DNA of 64,000 bases from Engelhardtia mirabilis (GTDB lineage: Bacteria; Planctomycetota; UBA1135; GCA-002686595). The position numbers and the translations under genes are program-made. The stretch is from assembly GCA_007751255.1 (NCBI GenBank), contig CP036296.1, forward strand, positions 1,054,001 through 1,118,000. Direction: 5' to 3'. Shown piece by piece: positions 31,641 to 40,422 of the stretch (positions within the stretch are counted from its first letter, which is position 1; the number at the start of each line of letters is the position of its first letter). The notes under the pieces were generated by a model that made no database searches, was not told the DNA's origin, and saw nothing but the letters and a program-made list of their open reading frames with translations.

Positions 31641-34400
31641 TCAGCCGTCGCCGATCATCGCCTTCAGCTCGCGCAGCTTGAGCAGGGCGTCGATCGGCGA
31701 GAGCTGGTCGAGGTCCAGCTCGCGCAGGTCGCGGTCGACGGGGCTGGGCTGGCTGGCGAACAGGTCCAGCTGCACCGGGCCGTCGGCCACGCGGCTGGCG
31801 CCGCCCGAGCGCGAGCCCGCCGCGTCCCCCGCGATTCGCGGCGCCAGGTCGGCGGCGTCGCCCTCGATCTCGCCCAGGATCTGGCGCGCGCGGCCGATGA
31901 CTTCGGGCGGCACGCCGGCCAGGCGCGCGACGTGGATGCCGTAGGAGCGGTCGGTGCCGCCCTCGATGATCTTGTGGAGGAAGACGATCTCGTCACCCCA
32001 TTCGCGCACGGCCACCGAGAGGTTGGCGACACCATCGAGGCGCTGGGCCAGCTCGGTCAGCTGGTGGTAGTGGGTTGCGAAAAGCGTGCGCGCGCCGATC
32101 TTGCCGTGGATGTGCTCGACGATCGACCAGGCCAGGGCCAGGCCGTCGAAGGTGCTGGTGCCGCGGCCGACCTCGTCCAGCACGACCAGAGATCTGCGGG
32201 TCGCGTTGTTGAGGATGTTGGCGATCTCGACCATCTCGACCATGAAGGTCGACTCGCCGCGGCTGATGTCGTCGCCCGAGCCCACGCGGGTGAAGATGCG
32301 GTCGACCACGCCCACGCGGGCGGAGTCCGCCGGTACGAAGGAGCCGATCTGGGCCAAGAGCACGATCAGGGCCGTCTGACGGATGTAGGTCGACTTACCG
32401 GCCATGTTGGGGCCGGTCAGGATCGTCAGTGAGCGGCGCTCGGTGTCCAGGCGCGTGTCGTTGGGCACGAAGGACTCACAGCTCGCGCTCAGCTCGATCA
32501 CCGGATGCCGACCCTCGACGATCTCGAGCTCGCCCGAGTCGTCGACGGTGGGGGCCACGTAGCGGTTCTCCGACGCGGTCTGCGCCAGGGACGCCAGGGC
32601 GTCCACCGCGGCCACCGCGTGGGCCGTGTCGAGCACGCGCCCGAGCTGGCCGGCGAGCTCGTCGCGCAGGCTCCCGAAGAGCTCGTACTCGAGCGCCTTG
32701 GAGCGCTCCTCGGCCTGCAGCACCTTGCCCTCGAACTCCTTCAGCTCGGGGGTGATGTAGCGCTCGGCGGTCTTGATCGTCTGCTTGCGGATGTAGTTCT
32801 CGGGGACCTTGTCGACCTGCCCGCGGGGCACCTCGAGGAAGTAGCCGAAGACCGAGTTGAAGCCGATCTTGAGCCCGGGGATCCCGGCGCGCTCGGACTC
32901 CTCGGCCTGGAACTTGGCCATCCAGGTCTTGCCGTCACCGGCGATCGAGCGCAGCTCGTCGAGCTCCCCGTTGAAGCCCGCGCGGATCAGGTTGCCCTCG
33001 CGGATCGTCGGCGGCGGCTCGTCGACGAGGGTCTGCGAGACGCGCTGGGTCAGGTCGCCGAGTGGGTCGATGGCTGCCGCCAGCTCGCTCAGGATGCCCG
33101 AATAGCTGCCTTCGAGCCGCTCCAGGAGTCGCGGCATCAGATCGGTCGACTGGGCCAGGGCCAAGAGGTCGCGTCCGTTGGCGCGGCCGGTGGAGATCTT
33201 CGCCACCAGGCGTTCGAGGTCGCGCACCTCGCGCAGGAGCTCGCGCACGTCCTCGCGCAGGAAGGGCTGGGCCACGAACTCGGCCACGCCCTGCTGGCGG
33301 TGGACGATCGGTTCGACCTCGCGCAGGGGCTCCAGCAGCCACTCGCGCAGGAGCCGCCCGCCCATGGGCGTGCAGGTGGAGTCGAGCACGTCGAGCACCG
33401 TCCCCTCGCGCCGCGCCTCGCGTTGGGTCACCACCAACTCCAGGCACGAGCGCGTCGCGCGATCCAGCACCAGGTGCCGCGAGGGCTCGGCCACCTCGAT
33501 GCGGCGGATGTGGTCGCAGGAGCTCTTCTGGGTCTCGGCCAGGTACTCGAGCAGGGCGCCGGCGGCGGGCACGATCGCCGAGCCGTCCTCCACCCCGAAG
33601 CCGGCGAAGGTCTGCACTCCGAAGTGCTGGCGCAGGACGCGCTCCATGCCGCCCGGGTCGAAACGCCAGGCCTCGCGCTCGGTGACGCGGCGCTCGAGGG
33701 TCCGGTACAGCTCGGTGGCCACCTCCGGCGCGCGATCCACGGCCTCGCTCGACAGGAGCAGCTCGGCCGGGTCGATCTGCGCGATCAGGTCCGGCACCCC
33801 GGCGCTGGGCACCTCGGCCACGTGGAAGCGACCGGTGGACACGTCGACCCAGGCCAGACCGGCGCCCTTCTTCTCGAAGTGCACGGCGCACAGGAAGTTC
33901 GAGGCCCGCGCGTCGAGGGCGTCCTCCTCGGTGATCGTCCCCGCCGTCACCACGCGCACGATGCCGCGCTGGACGATGCCCTTGGTCTGCTTGGGGTCGG
34001 TGAGCTGCTCGCAGATCGCGACCTTGATGCCCTTGCGGACCAGGCGCAACAGGTGCCCCTCGACCGAGCGCACCGGGACCCCGGCCATGGGCAGGGCGTC
34101 GTCGCCCTTGTCGCGCTTGGTGAGGGTGATGCCGAGCTCGCGGCTGGCGACGACGGCGTCGTCACCGAACAGCTCGTAGAAGTCGCCCATGCGGAAGAAC
34201 AGCAGGGCCTCGGGCTGCTCCTCCTTGGCGGACCACCACTGGTCCATCATGGCCGTCTTGGGGCCCGTGCGGACGAGCTTGGGACGCTCGCGGCGGGGAC
34301 GGGCGCCTGCGGCAGGAGCCTTGGCCGGGGACTGGTTCGGCGTTTCCGACCCAGGGCGCGCGGGGGCGACGGAATCGGTGCTGGCGGGGTCGGCGGGCAT
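31641..34400 (-). CDS. mutS: DNA mismatch repair protein MutS
   Basis: A 919-residue protein from ATG 34400. An unusual N-terminal extension of about 50 Pro/Ala-rich residues precedes the mismatch-recognition domain (MMDQWW..., with FFRMGDFYELF carrying the intercalating Phe of the FYE motif). Connector, core lever and clamp domains follow, then the ATPase: Walker A GPNMAGKST, Walker B VVLDEVGRGTSTFDG and ATHYHQLTELA. MutS binds mismatches and recruits repair. No mutL is adjacent. The open frame runs on upstream to 35831, but that part is antisense to the lipoprotein gene and is not counted. Confidence 0.96.
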   Translation of the reverse strand: MPADPASTDSVAPARPGSETPNQSPAKAPAAGARPRRERPKLVRTGPKTAMMDQWWSAKEEQPEALLFFRMGDFYELFGDDAVVASRELGITLTKRDKGDDALPMAGVPVRSVEGHLLRLVRKGIKVAICEQLTDPKQTKGIVQRGIVRVVTAGTITEEDALDARASNFLCAVHFEKKGAGLAWVDVSTGRFHVAEVPSAGVPDLIAQIDPAELLLSSEAVDRAPEVATELYRTLERRVTEREAWRFDPGGMERVLRQHFGVQTFAGFGVEDGSAIVPAAGALLEYLAETQKSSCDHIRRIEVAEPSRHLVLDRATRSCLELVVTQREARREGTVLDVLDSTCTPMGGRLLREWLLEPLREVEPIVHRQQGVAEFVAQPFLREDVRELLREVRDLERLVAKISTGRANGRDLLALAQSTDLMPRLLERLEGSYSGILSELAAAIDPLGDLTQRVSQTLVDEPPPTIREGNLIRAGFNGELDELRSIAGDGKTWMAKFQAEESERAGIPGLKIGFNSVFGYFLEVPRGQVDKVPENYIRKQTIKTAERYITPELKEFEGKVLQAEERSKALEYELFGSLRDELAGQLGRVLDTAHAVAAVDALASLAQTASENRYVAPTVDDSGELEIVEGRHPVIELSASCESFVPNDTRLDTERRSLTILTGPNMAGKSTYIRQTALIVLLAQIGSFVPADSARVGVVDRIFTRVGSGDDISRGESTFMVEMVEIANILNNATRRSLVVLDEVGRGTSTFDGLALAWSIVEHIHGKIGARTLFATHYHQLTELAQRLDGVANLSVAVREWGDEIVFLHKIIEGGTDRSYGIHVARLAGVPPEVIGRARQILGEIEGDAADLAPRIAGDAAGSRSGGASRVADGPVQLDLFASQPSPVDRDLRELDLDQLSPIDALLKLRELKAMIGDG

Positions 34401-34535
34401 CTGAAGTGGAACTCGGGGGGGAGCGGCGGCGTATCGTACGGACCTCGCTCGGATGAGTCCCGCCGTCCCGTTGGCCTGGCTTTTGCCGAGGGGCACCAGC
34501 GGAGGCGCGCCCGCTACGTAGCCCGTCCCATCTCG

Positions 34536-35945
34536 ATGCCCCCCCTCAGCTTCGATCGAAACGCACCTTGCGAGCGCCCCTCTGCGATCTCGCGACTCGG
34601 GGCCCTGGCGCTGGCGTCGGTTCTGGCCTCCTGCGCGTCCTACCCGGATCGCTACCAGGGCGCCTTGGACGACCTCCGTGGAGGACGCTTCTCGGAGGCC
34701 GCGTCCGCATTCGAGGACAAGGCCGGGGGTTTCCTGGGCGCCGCCGAGGCCGGCACGATCCGCTTCGCGGCCGGCGACTGGGAGACGGCCGAGCGCGACC
34801 TGCTGCGGGCCGCGGAGCTGGCTGACGGCTTCGACGCCGAAGCGCCGATCACCGCCGGCGGGGTGACCGAGGACCTGGGCAGCCTGCTGGTCAACGAGTC
34901 CGTTCGCACCTACGAGGGCGAGGGCTTCGAGCGCGTCCAGGTGCACGGGATGCTGGCCCTGACCTTTCTGGCCCAGGGCAAGCTCGAGGACGCCCTGGTC
35001 GAGGCTCGGCGCGCCAACCAGCGGCTCGAGCGCGAGGAGAAGCTCTACGAGACGGACTACGAGGCCGGGGGTCTGGGACACTTCGTCTCGGCCCTGTGCT
35101 ACGAGCTGCGCGGCGAGCTGGGCGACACGCTGATCGACTACCAGCGCATGGACGAGAAGGGGTTGGCCCCGAGCCTGGTGGGACCCGAGCTTGGCCGCGT
35201 GGCAGCGGTCTTGCGCCGCGAGGACGTGCTGGCCGAACTCGAGCCCCGCTTCGGCCCCGCGCCAGTGGTGCCCGAGGGCTCGGCGCGGGTCGTGCTGATC
35301 GCCGGCGTGGGCCTGGTGCCCTTCAAGTCGGAAGACTCCCTGAAACTCGTCACGCCGGCCGGAGTCGTGGCCTGGGCCATTCCGAAGTACGTCGAGCGGC
35401 CCCAGCCCGTGTCTTCGGTCGAGCTGGTCATCGTCGACCACGGCCAGACCGTACGTAGCACCGTGATCGAGGACGTGGGCGCCGTCGCCGAGCGCAACCT
35501 CTCCGATCGCATCGCGATCCTGGCCACGCGCTCCGGCGCACGCGCGGCGAGCCGCACCGTCCTCGCCAAGCAGCTGCGCGACAGCGACAAGCAGCTCGCG
35601 GCCCTGGCCGTGGACATCTTCAGCCTGGCGACGGAGAACGCGGACCGGCGCTCGTGGCTGACCCTGCCGAACACCTGGCAGGTGGCCCAGGCCTTCGTCC
35701 CGGCCGGCCCCCTGACCCTCGCGGTCGACGCGCTCGGCGGCCTGTCGATCGACTTCGAGCCGATCGTGGTCAGCGCCGGCGAGACCGTGATCGTGCTCGC
35801 GCGCACCGTCGACCGCAGCCTCTTCGCCCACATCGTCGGCGGCGGCCAGCCGCTCGTCGAAGCGGCGCCCCCGCAGGAGCCGGATCCGGCGCCATCCCCC
35901 GAGGGCGACCCCTCGGCGGCCTCGACCGACGAACCGTTCATCTGA
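34536..35945 (+). CDS. COG3014-type lipoprotein, first gene of LpoB cluster
   Basis: A 469-residue protein from ATG 34536. A signal peptide ends in LASC (Cys33). Residues 40-230 are TPR-like helices (YQGALDDLRGGRFSEAASAFE opens the first); a beta-rich part follows (about 245-420) and a Pro/Glu tail. It matches the COG3014 family of uncharacterised lipoproteins, which are encoded beside ycfL and lpoB in gamma-proteobacteria. The same gene order here (35 bases to ycfL) strongly supports the call. A role in control of peptidoglycan synthases is inferred. Confidence 0.78.
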   Translation: MPPLSFDRNAPCERPSAISRLGALALASVLASCASYPDRYQGALDDLRGGRFSEAASAFEDKAGGFLGAAEAGTIRFAAGDWETAERDLLRAAELADGFDAEAPITAGGVTEDLGSLLVNESVRTYEGEGFERVQVHGMLALTFLAQGKLEDALVEARRANQRLEREEKLYETDYEAGGLGHFVSALCYELRGELGDTLIDYQRMDEKGLAPSLVGPELGRVAAVLRREDVLAELEPRFGPAPVVPEGSARVVLIAGVGLVPFKSEDSLKLVTPAGVVAWAIPKYVERPQPVSSVELVIVDHGQTVRSTVIEDVGAVAERNLSDRIAILATRSGARAASRTVLAKQLRDSDKQLAALAVDIFSLATENADRRSWLTLPNTWQVAQAFVPAGPLTLAVDALGGLSIDFEPIVVSAGETVIVLARTVDRSLFAHIVGGGQPLVEAAPPQEPDPAPSPEGDPSAASTDEPFI

Positions 35946-35980
35946 CCGATCGAACCCAAGCCAAGCCTTCGAGGATCACC

Positions 35981-36409
35981 ATGAAGATCTCGCTCCCGCG
36001 AGTCCCCGCGCTCGCCGCCCTCGGCGTCGCGCTCGCCCTGACCACCGGCTGCATCACCTCCGGTGGGCCGCTCAACACCTACGTCGTCACCGAGGGCTTC
36101 CACGAGGTCCAGCGCGACGTGGGCAACCGCAGCCTGGCCGGCGCCGTGTCCGTCAAGGACGTCATCTCCGAGCGGCGCCAGGACCGCCTCTTCGTCCAGG
36201 CTCGGATCACCAACGAATCCGGACGACCGCACATGCTCGAGTGGTCGGTCGAGTGGTACGACGGCGCCGGCATCCTGGTCGGCGAGCCCACCGCTTGGAA
36301 GTCCCTGCGCCTGGGCGGCGGCGAGGTCGAAACCATTCGTCAAACTGGTCCCACGCCCGCGGCCACCAGCATGCGTCTCTCCGTCCGCCCTCGGGATCCC
36401 GTCAACTGA
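35981..36409 (+). CDS. ycfL: YcfL-like (DUF1425) lipoprotein
   Basis: A 142-residue protein with signal peptide and lipobox TTGC (Cys24). A GAGGA Shine-Dalgarno lies 6-7 bases before the ATG. The domain is the DUF1425 immunoglobulin-like fold: RLFVQARITNESGRPHMLEWSVEWYD is the central strand pair, and a conserved W-x3-L element follows. In E. coli ycfL is directly upstream of lpoB, as here (50 bases). Function is unknown; it may assist LpoB. Confidence 0.85.
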   Translation: MKISLPRVPALAALGVALALTTGCITSGGPLNTYVVTEGFHEVQRDVGNRSLAGAVSVKDVISERRQDRLFVQARITNESGRPHMLEWSVEWYDGAGILVGEPTAWKSLRLGGGEVETIRQTGPTPAATSMRLSVRPRDPVN

Positions 36410-36459
36410 CCGCCGCCCCTCCGACCGTCCAGCACCAGACTCTCTCTCAAGCAACGACC

Positions 36460-37095
36460 ATGCGTACATCCAAACTCGCCGCCCTCGCCGCGGCACTCTT
36501 GCTGCCCCTCGCCGGGTGCAGTTCGCTCGACTACGGCGACGCCCAGGCGACCGAGACCGTCACCATCGACTTCAGCACCGGCGACCTGCTCAACCTCGCC
36601 GCGGGCATGGTCGACTCGCTCACCGCTTCGCCGGCGCTGAGCCAGTACGAACACCCCTCCAAGGGCAACGACCTGCGCGTCGTGATGGTCATGGGGGGCG
36701 TCGAGAACCGCACCACCGAGCACATCGACACCAAGGGCATCACCGACGAGATGCGCGTGCGGATGCTCGAGAGCGGGCGCTTCCGGATCGTGTCCGCCGA
36801 GCAGGGCCAGGGGGCGATCGCCGATCAGGTCCGCTTCCAACAGGGCACCGGCAAGGTCGATCCGGCTACGGCCAAGGCCTTCGGGTCCCAGGTGGGCGCG
36901 GACATGGTGATCTACGGCACCCTGCGCTCGATCGAGAAGGAGCGTGGGCGCTCGCTGGCCAGCGCCGGGGTCAAGACCGACCTGCTCGACTACCAGTTCG
37001 TGCTGACGGCGGCGGACATCACCACCGGCGAGGAGATCTGGGCCAAGTCCCAGTACATACGCAAGCGCGAGAAGACCGGCCTGTTCGGGCGCTGA
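36460..37095 (+). CDS. lpoB: LpoB-like penicillin-binding-protein activator lipoprotein
   Basis: A 211-residue protein with lipobox LAGC (Cys20). It has the LpoB domain: a strand LRVVMVMGGVENRTTEHIDT with the N-x-T element, helix ITDEMRVRMLESGRFRIVS, then GADMVIYGTLRSIEKE and a DYQFVLTAADITTGEEIW strand pair. E. coli LpoB is an outer-membrane lipoprotein that reaches through the periplasm to activate PBP1B. Here the linker between Cys20 and the domain is about 30 residues. Residues at the PBP1B-contacting face cannot be judged from sequence alone. It closes the three-gene unit. Confidence 0.87.
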   Translation: MRTSKLAALAAALLLPLAGCSSLDYGDAQATETVTIDFSTGDLLNLAAGMVDSLTASPALSQYEHPSKGNDLRVVMVMGGVENRTTEHIDTKGITDEMRVRMLESGRFRIVSAEQGQGAIADQVRFQQGTGKVDPATAKAFGSQVGADMVIYGTLRSIEKERGRSLASAGVKTDLLDYQFVLTAADITTGEEIWAKSQYIRKREKTGLFGR

Positions 37096-37110
37096 GGTGC
37101 CTCGGGGACG

Positions 37111-37142
37111 GCCTCCGGGCCCCTGGATCGGGGCCCGGGGCC
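37111..37142 (+). terminator. Hairpin terminator after lpoB
   Basis: An imperfect 13-bp stem (one mismatch, one G-U pair) around a 6-base loop, 15 bases beyond the lpoB stop. Strong G+C pairing; no U-run directly after. Confidence 0.6.
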
Positions 37143-37352
37143 TGATCCCGCGCGTCCGTACCCCACTTCGGGTTCCCGGGGGAGTCAGGGCCACTGCTTT
37201 TGTATCGAGACCGTTCGGTCCCTAGCCCACAACGGCTGTGCTCCTGTCGGCGTGCTGGCAAGTTGGGGCCAGCACCCGTCGACCTGCGCCGCCCCCCGGG
37301 GCGACGCGACCCTCCTGAAGAGCACGGGTGACCCCCCAGGTCCCCGCGACCG

Positions 37353-37389
37353 ACGACCGGCGCCCCTCGCGGTGGGGGACGCCGGTCGT
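37353..37389. repeat. Inverted repeat upstream of the epimerase gene
   Basis: ACGACCGGCG (37353-37362) pairs with its exact complement at 37380-37389, and CCCC/GGGG extend the stem inward past one mismatch, with an 8-base loop. It could be a regulator site or a leader hairpin for the downstream gene. Confidence 0.5.
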
Positions 37390-37469
37390 TCCATTCGAGG
37401 GTCCTCTCGAAGGCCGCAAATGGCCGCGCGCTCGAGTCCTGGGGCCCCTGCGACCGATAGCATGCGCCC

Positions 37470-38438
37470 GTGACTCGCTACCTCGTTACCGGCGGAGCCG
37501 GCTTCATCGGCTCTCACCTGACCCAGGCCCTGATCGCCCGCGGCGACGAGGTGCGGGTGCTCGACGATCTCTCCAGCGGCCGCCGGGAGAACCTGGCGGG
37601 GCACGAGCTGGGCGATCCCGGCAGCGGCGCCCCGGTCGAGCTGCTGGTCGGCGACGTGGCCGACGAGACCCTGATGCCCGCGGCCCTCGAGGGCGTGGGC
37701 GGGGTGTTCCACGAGGCGGCCCAGGTCTCCGTGCCCCAGAGCGTGGCCCTGCCGGTGCGCTCCATCGACGTCAACGTGATGGCGACCATGCGGCTGCTCG
37801 AGGCCGCGCGCCAGGCGGGCGTCGAGCGCTTCGTCCTGGCGGGCTCATCGGCGGCCTACGGCGATTCGGACGAGCTGCCCAAGCGCGAGTCCATGCCGGT
37901 GCGCCCCCTGTCGCCCTACGCCGTGGGCAAGGTCGCCGCCGAGCAGCTCATGACCGTGTACGGGCGTCTGCACGGGATGAAGACCGTCACGCTGCGCTAC
38001 TTCAACGTCTTCGGCCCGCGCCAGGTGGATGACAGCCCCTACACCGGCGTGATCGCGATCTTCGCGCGCGCCCTGCTGGAGGGTCGCTCGGCCAAGATCT
38101 TCGGCGACGGCGAGCAGACCCGCGACTTCACCTACATCGACAACGTGGTCCAGGCGAACCTGTTGGCCATGGACCGCGACGTGGAGCCCGGTTCGATCTT
38201 CAACGTCGGCGGCGGCGAGCGCATCAGCGTCAACCAGCTCTACGCGCGCCTCGCGAGCCTGGCCGGCAGCGACGTGAAGCCCGACTACCAGCCCGCGCGC
38301 CTCGGCGACGTGCAGCACAGCCTGGCGAGCCTCGAGGCGATCCGCGAACAGCTCGGCTACGACCCGAAAGTCGGCTGGGAAGCAGGCCTCGCGCCGACCT
38401 TCGAGTGGTACCGCGAGCGCCTCGGCGCGGGCGTTTGA
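37470..38438 (+). CDS. NAD-dependent epimerase/dehydratase (UDP-sugar 4-epimerase type)
   Basis: A 322-residue extended SDR starting at GTG 37470. The Rossmann loop TGGAGFIG (7-14) binds NAD, and the catalytic pair is Y150 and K154 in SPYAVGK with a Ser before it (GSSAAYG). RYFNVFGPRQ and DGEQTRDFTYIDNV are typical of UDP-GlcNAc/UDP-GalNAc C4-epimerases. It would act in nucleotide-sugar supply for surface polysaccharide or glycoprotein. GalE or UDP-glucuronate-type specificity cannot be told from sequence alone. Confidence 0.9.
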   Translation: MTRYLVTGGAGFIGSHLTQALIARGDEVRVLDDLSSGRRENLAGHELGDPGSGAPVELLVGDVADETLMPAALEGVGGVFHEAAQVSVPQSVALPVRSIDVNVMATMRLLEAARQAGVERFVLAGSSAAYGDSDELPKRESMPVRPLSPYAVGKVAAEQLMTVYGRLHGMKTVTLRYFNVFGPRQVDDSPYTGVIAIFARALLEGRSAKIFGDGEQTRDFTYIDNVVQANLLAMDRDVEPGSIFNVGGGERISVNQLYARLASLAGSDVKPDYQPARLGDVQHSLASLEAIREQLGYDPKVGWEAGLAPTFEWYRERLGAGV

Positions 38439-38449
38439 GGACGCGGCCC

Positions 38450-38767
38450 ATGCAAGAGCGCGACCTTCTGGACGAACTCCTGCGCGGCGAGTTGACCGAA
38501 TCCGAAGCCTACGCCTGGCTCGACCTCGTGATGGAGTCGAGCGTGCTGCCCAAGTCGCTCGAGCTGGTCGAGATGTCGCCGGCGGAGTGGTCGGCGTTCA
38601 CGCGGGGGCTGCCGCTGCTCGTACTCGCTAGCTGGCGGATCGAGGGCTGGCCGGCGGAGTGCGTGGACTGTGGGGTGGAAGTGGATATCGACGGGTTGAA
38701 TTGGGTTCCGATTCGCGATGCCGAGGAGCGCTCGGGCTTCGGCTTGGTGCATCCGGGTTGCCGCTGA
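38450..38767 (+). CDS. Small protein of unknown function, downstream of epimerase
   Basis: A 105-residue protein beginning 11 bases after the epimerase stop. The N-terminal half is acidic and helical (LLDELLRGELTESEAYAWLDL). A CVDCG motif (Cys near 69 and 72) and a final HPGC could form a metal site. No family recognised. Close spacing suggests co-transcription with the epimerase. Confidence 0.6.
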   Translation: MQERDLLDELLRGELTESEAYAWLDLVMESSVLPKSLELVEMSPAEWSAFTRGLPLLVLASWRIEGWPAECVDCGVEVDIDGLNWVPIRDAEERSGFGLVHPGCR

Positions 38768-38979
38768 CCCGAGCGGCGGTTGTCGTCAGCGGGCGTCCGC
38801 CGAGGCAAGTGATGCGCCCGGGTGGATCGCAGGGCCCTGCGCGCTTGCCCGTGGGCGGGACTCGCTCCGACGAGGTGCTCGGCAATTGTCCGCGCCCGGT
38901 CTCATTCGAGATCCGACCGAATAGGGGCGCTCGGAATCTGCCTGGCGCTCCGACGGGGTGGTGCTAGCGTCGGGGCCGC

Positions 38980-40170
38980 GTGAAACCATCCACCGAGTTC
39001 CCGTCCACCCCGTCCGCAGCCGACTTCCGCCAGCGTTTGGTGGGGGGGCTGATCGACGGCGCCTTCCAGACTGCCGTCCACAACACGGATCCCCTCCGTT
39101 TTCCAGCCGGGCCGTTCAAGCGACTGCGGCGCGAGTTGCGCCAACGTTGGCGCGCGGGCCTCGGCCGGCTGGGCCTAGCGCGTCGCGGCAAGGTCGGTGA
39201 GTCGCAGTACCTGCAATACGTGCTGGCGAACCTCGACGGTTTCGAGCGCACGTTCACGCGACTGGGCGATGGAGCTTCGCGCGAGACGATGCTGGCGGTG
39301 CTGCGTTTTCGGGCTCTGGGTGCGAAGCACGTCAAGCTGCCGGCCAACACCCCGGGCTACTGGAAGACCGTCGAATCCGTCGATCGCGAGCACCTGGTCG
39401 AGCGCGACACGGGCTCGGCGGGGGACCTGCTGGGCGGGCTGAACCGTTATCGCGTTGACGGCTCGGGCCGCGCCCACGGCGACGGCGGAGCGATCGAGGC
39501 CGACTTGCACCCGCTCAATGTGTTGAACACCTTCCTGTTCGAGCACTACGCCTATCGCGTCGGGACTAAGCAGATCTGCGCACGGCGCGGCGACGTCGTG
39601 GTGGACGGCGGCGGCTGTTGGGGCGACACCGCGCTCTACTTCGCCGATCGGGTCGGCCCCACGGGACGCGTGTTCGTGTTCGAGTTCGAGCCGAGCAATC
39701 TGGAGGTGCTGCGGGCGAACCTCGAGCGCAACCCGACCCTGGCCGAGCGCGTGACGGTGGTGGAGCGAGCCCTGTGGGACGAGTCCGACTTGGAGCTGTC
39801 GTTCGGTGCCGGCGACGGCGCCGCCACGCGGGTCAGCGCCGGCGAAGGAGCCTCGAGCGGGGCTACGGTCCTGACCCTCACGATCGACGACCTGGTGGAG
39901 CGCGAGGGCCTCGCCGGTGTCGACTGGATCAAGCTGGACGTGGAAGGCGCCGAGTTGGCGGCCCTGCGCGGTGCGCGCCAGACCCTGGCTCGCTCCCAGC
40001 CGCGCCTGGCGATCAGCGCCTACCACAAGCCCGAGGACCTGGTGACGCTCCCGGACTTCGTGGCCCAGGTGATGCCCGACCACGAGCAGTTCCTGGACCA
40101 CATCACGATCCACGCGGAGGAGACCGTGCTGTTCGCCAGGCCGAGGGTGGAGCACTCCCGCGAAATCTGA
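38980..40170 (+). CDS. FkbM-family methyltransferase
   Basis: A 396-residue protein starting at GTG 38980. The C-terminal half (about 205-390) is an FkbM-type SAM methyltransferase: DVVVDGGGCWGDTALYFADRVG is motif I region, FEFEPSNLEVLRANLERN motif II, and DWIKLDVEGAELAALRGAR the FkbM signature with the LDxEG element. The N-terminal 200 residues are helical and unassigned. FkbM enzymes O-methylate sugars or polyketides; with an epimerase nearby, methylation of a surface glycan is the likely job. The stop is followed by the 40178 repeat element. Confidence 0.87.
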   Translation: MKPSTEFPSTPSAADFRQRLVGGLIDGAFQTAVHNTDPLRFPAGPFKRLRRELRQRWRAGLGRLGLARRGKVGESQYLQYVLANLDGFERTFTRLGDGASRETMLAVLRFRALGAKHVKLPANTPGYWKTVESVDREHLVERDTGSAGDLLGGLNRYRVDGSGRAHGDGGAIEADLHPLNVLNTFLFEHYAYRVGTKQICARRGDVVVDGGGCWGDTALYFADRVGPTGRVFVFEFEPSNLEVLRANLERNPTLAERVTVVERALWDESDLELSFGAGDGAATRVSAGEGASSGATVLTLTIDDLVEREGLAGVDWIKLDVEGAELAALRGARQTLARSQPRLAISAYHKPEDLVTLPDFVAQVMPDHEQFLDHITIHAEETVLFARPRVEHSREI

Positions 40171-40177
40171 CGCCGGA

Positions 40178-40199
40178 AGGCGTTCGTACGGTGCCAGGC
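40178..40199 (+). repeat. Copy of the 3'-end element also found in the 16.1-kb palindrome
   Basis: AGGCGTTCGTACGGTGCCAG is identical to the left arm of the palindrome at 16090-16109, and the match continues for GC (22 bases, 40178-40199). It begins 7 bases after the FkbM stop. Here it is not followed by its inverse, so it is a single arm. Confidence 0.8.
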
Positions 40200-40235
40200 T
40201 CACCTGGTCCCGCCACAGTTCGGGTCCGTAGCAAA

Positions 40236-40282
40236 CGAACGAGGCCCCCTCGCCATCGGCGCGGGGGCCTCGCTCGTGTTCG
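40236..40282 (+). terminator. Hairpin terminator after the FkbM gene
   Basis: GAGGCCCCC (40241-40249) pairs perfectly with 40263-40271 across a 13-base loop; CGAAC (40236-40240) and GTTCG (40278-40282) extend it after a bulge. No U-run. Confidence 0.6.
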
Positions 40283-40422
40283 GTTGGCGGCTTCGATCCG
40301 GTCTTCGGGCGCACGCTTCGGGTTCGATCCCGAGAGCAGCCCTCGCCGGAGCCGTCCCGGAAGGCTTGCGCCCCCGGGAAGCGCCCCCATCTCGGGGCGC
40401 GGTGCTTCGCTTCGGCGAAGCG

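Larger units (their letters stand above)
37096..37469. other. Intergenic region between lpoB and the epimerase gene
   Basis: 374 bases without a gene. It holds the lpoB terminator hairpin and a second inverted repeat (37353-37389) 80 bases before the epimerase start. Short open frames in all phases look non-coding. Confidence 0.6.

Noticed and set aside
32505-34535. Long plus-strand open frame opposite mutS
   Set aside because: The frame is antisense to mutS; coding character begins only at the lipoprotein ATG at 34536.
40310-40345. tRNA T-loop-like stretch (GGGTTCGATCCC)
   Set aside because: The bases around it do not form the five-pair T stem with a seven-base loop, and no matching acceptor, D or anticodon arms are found.
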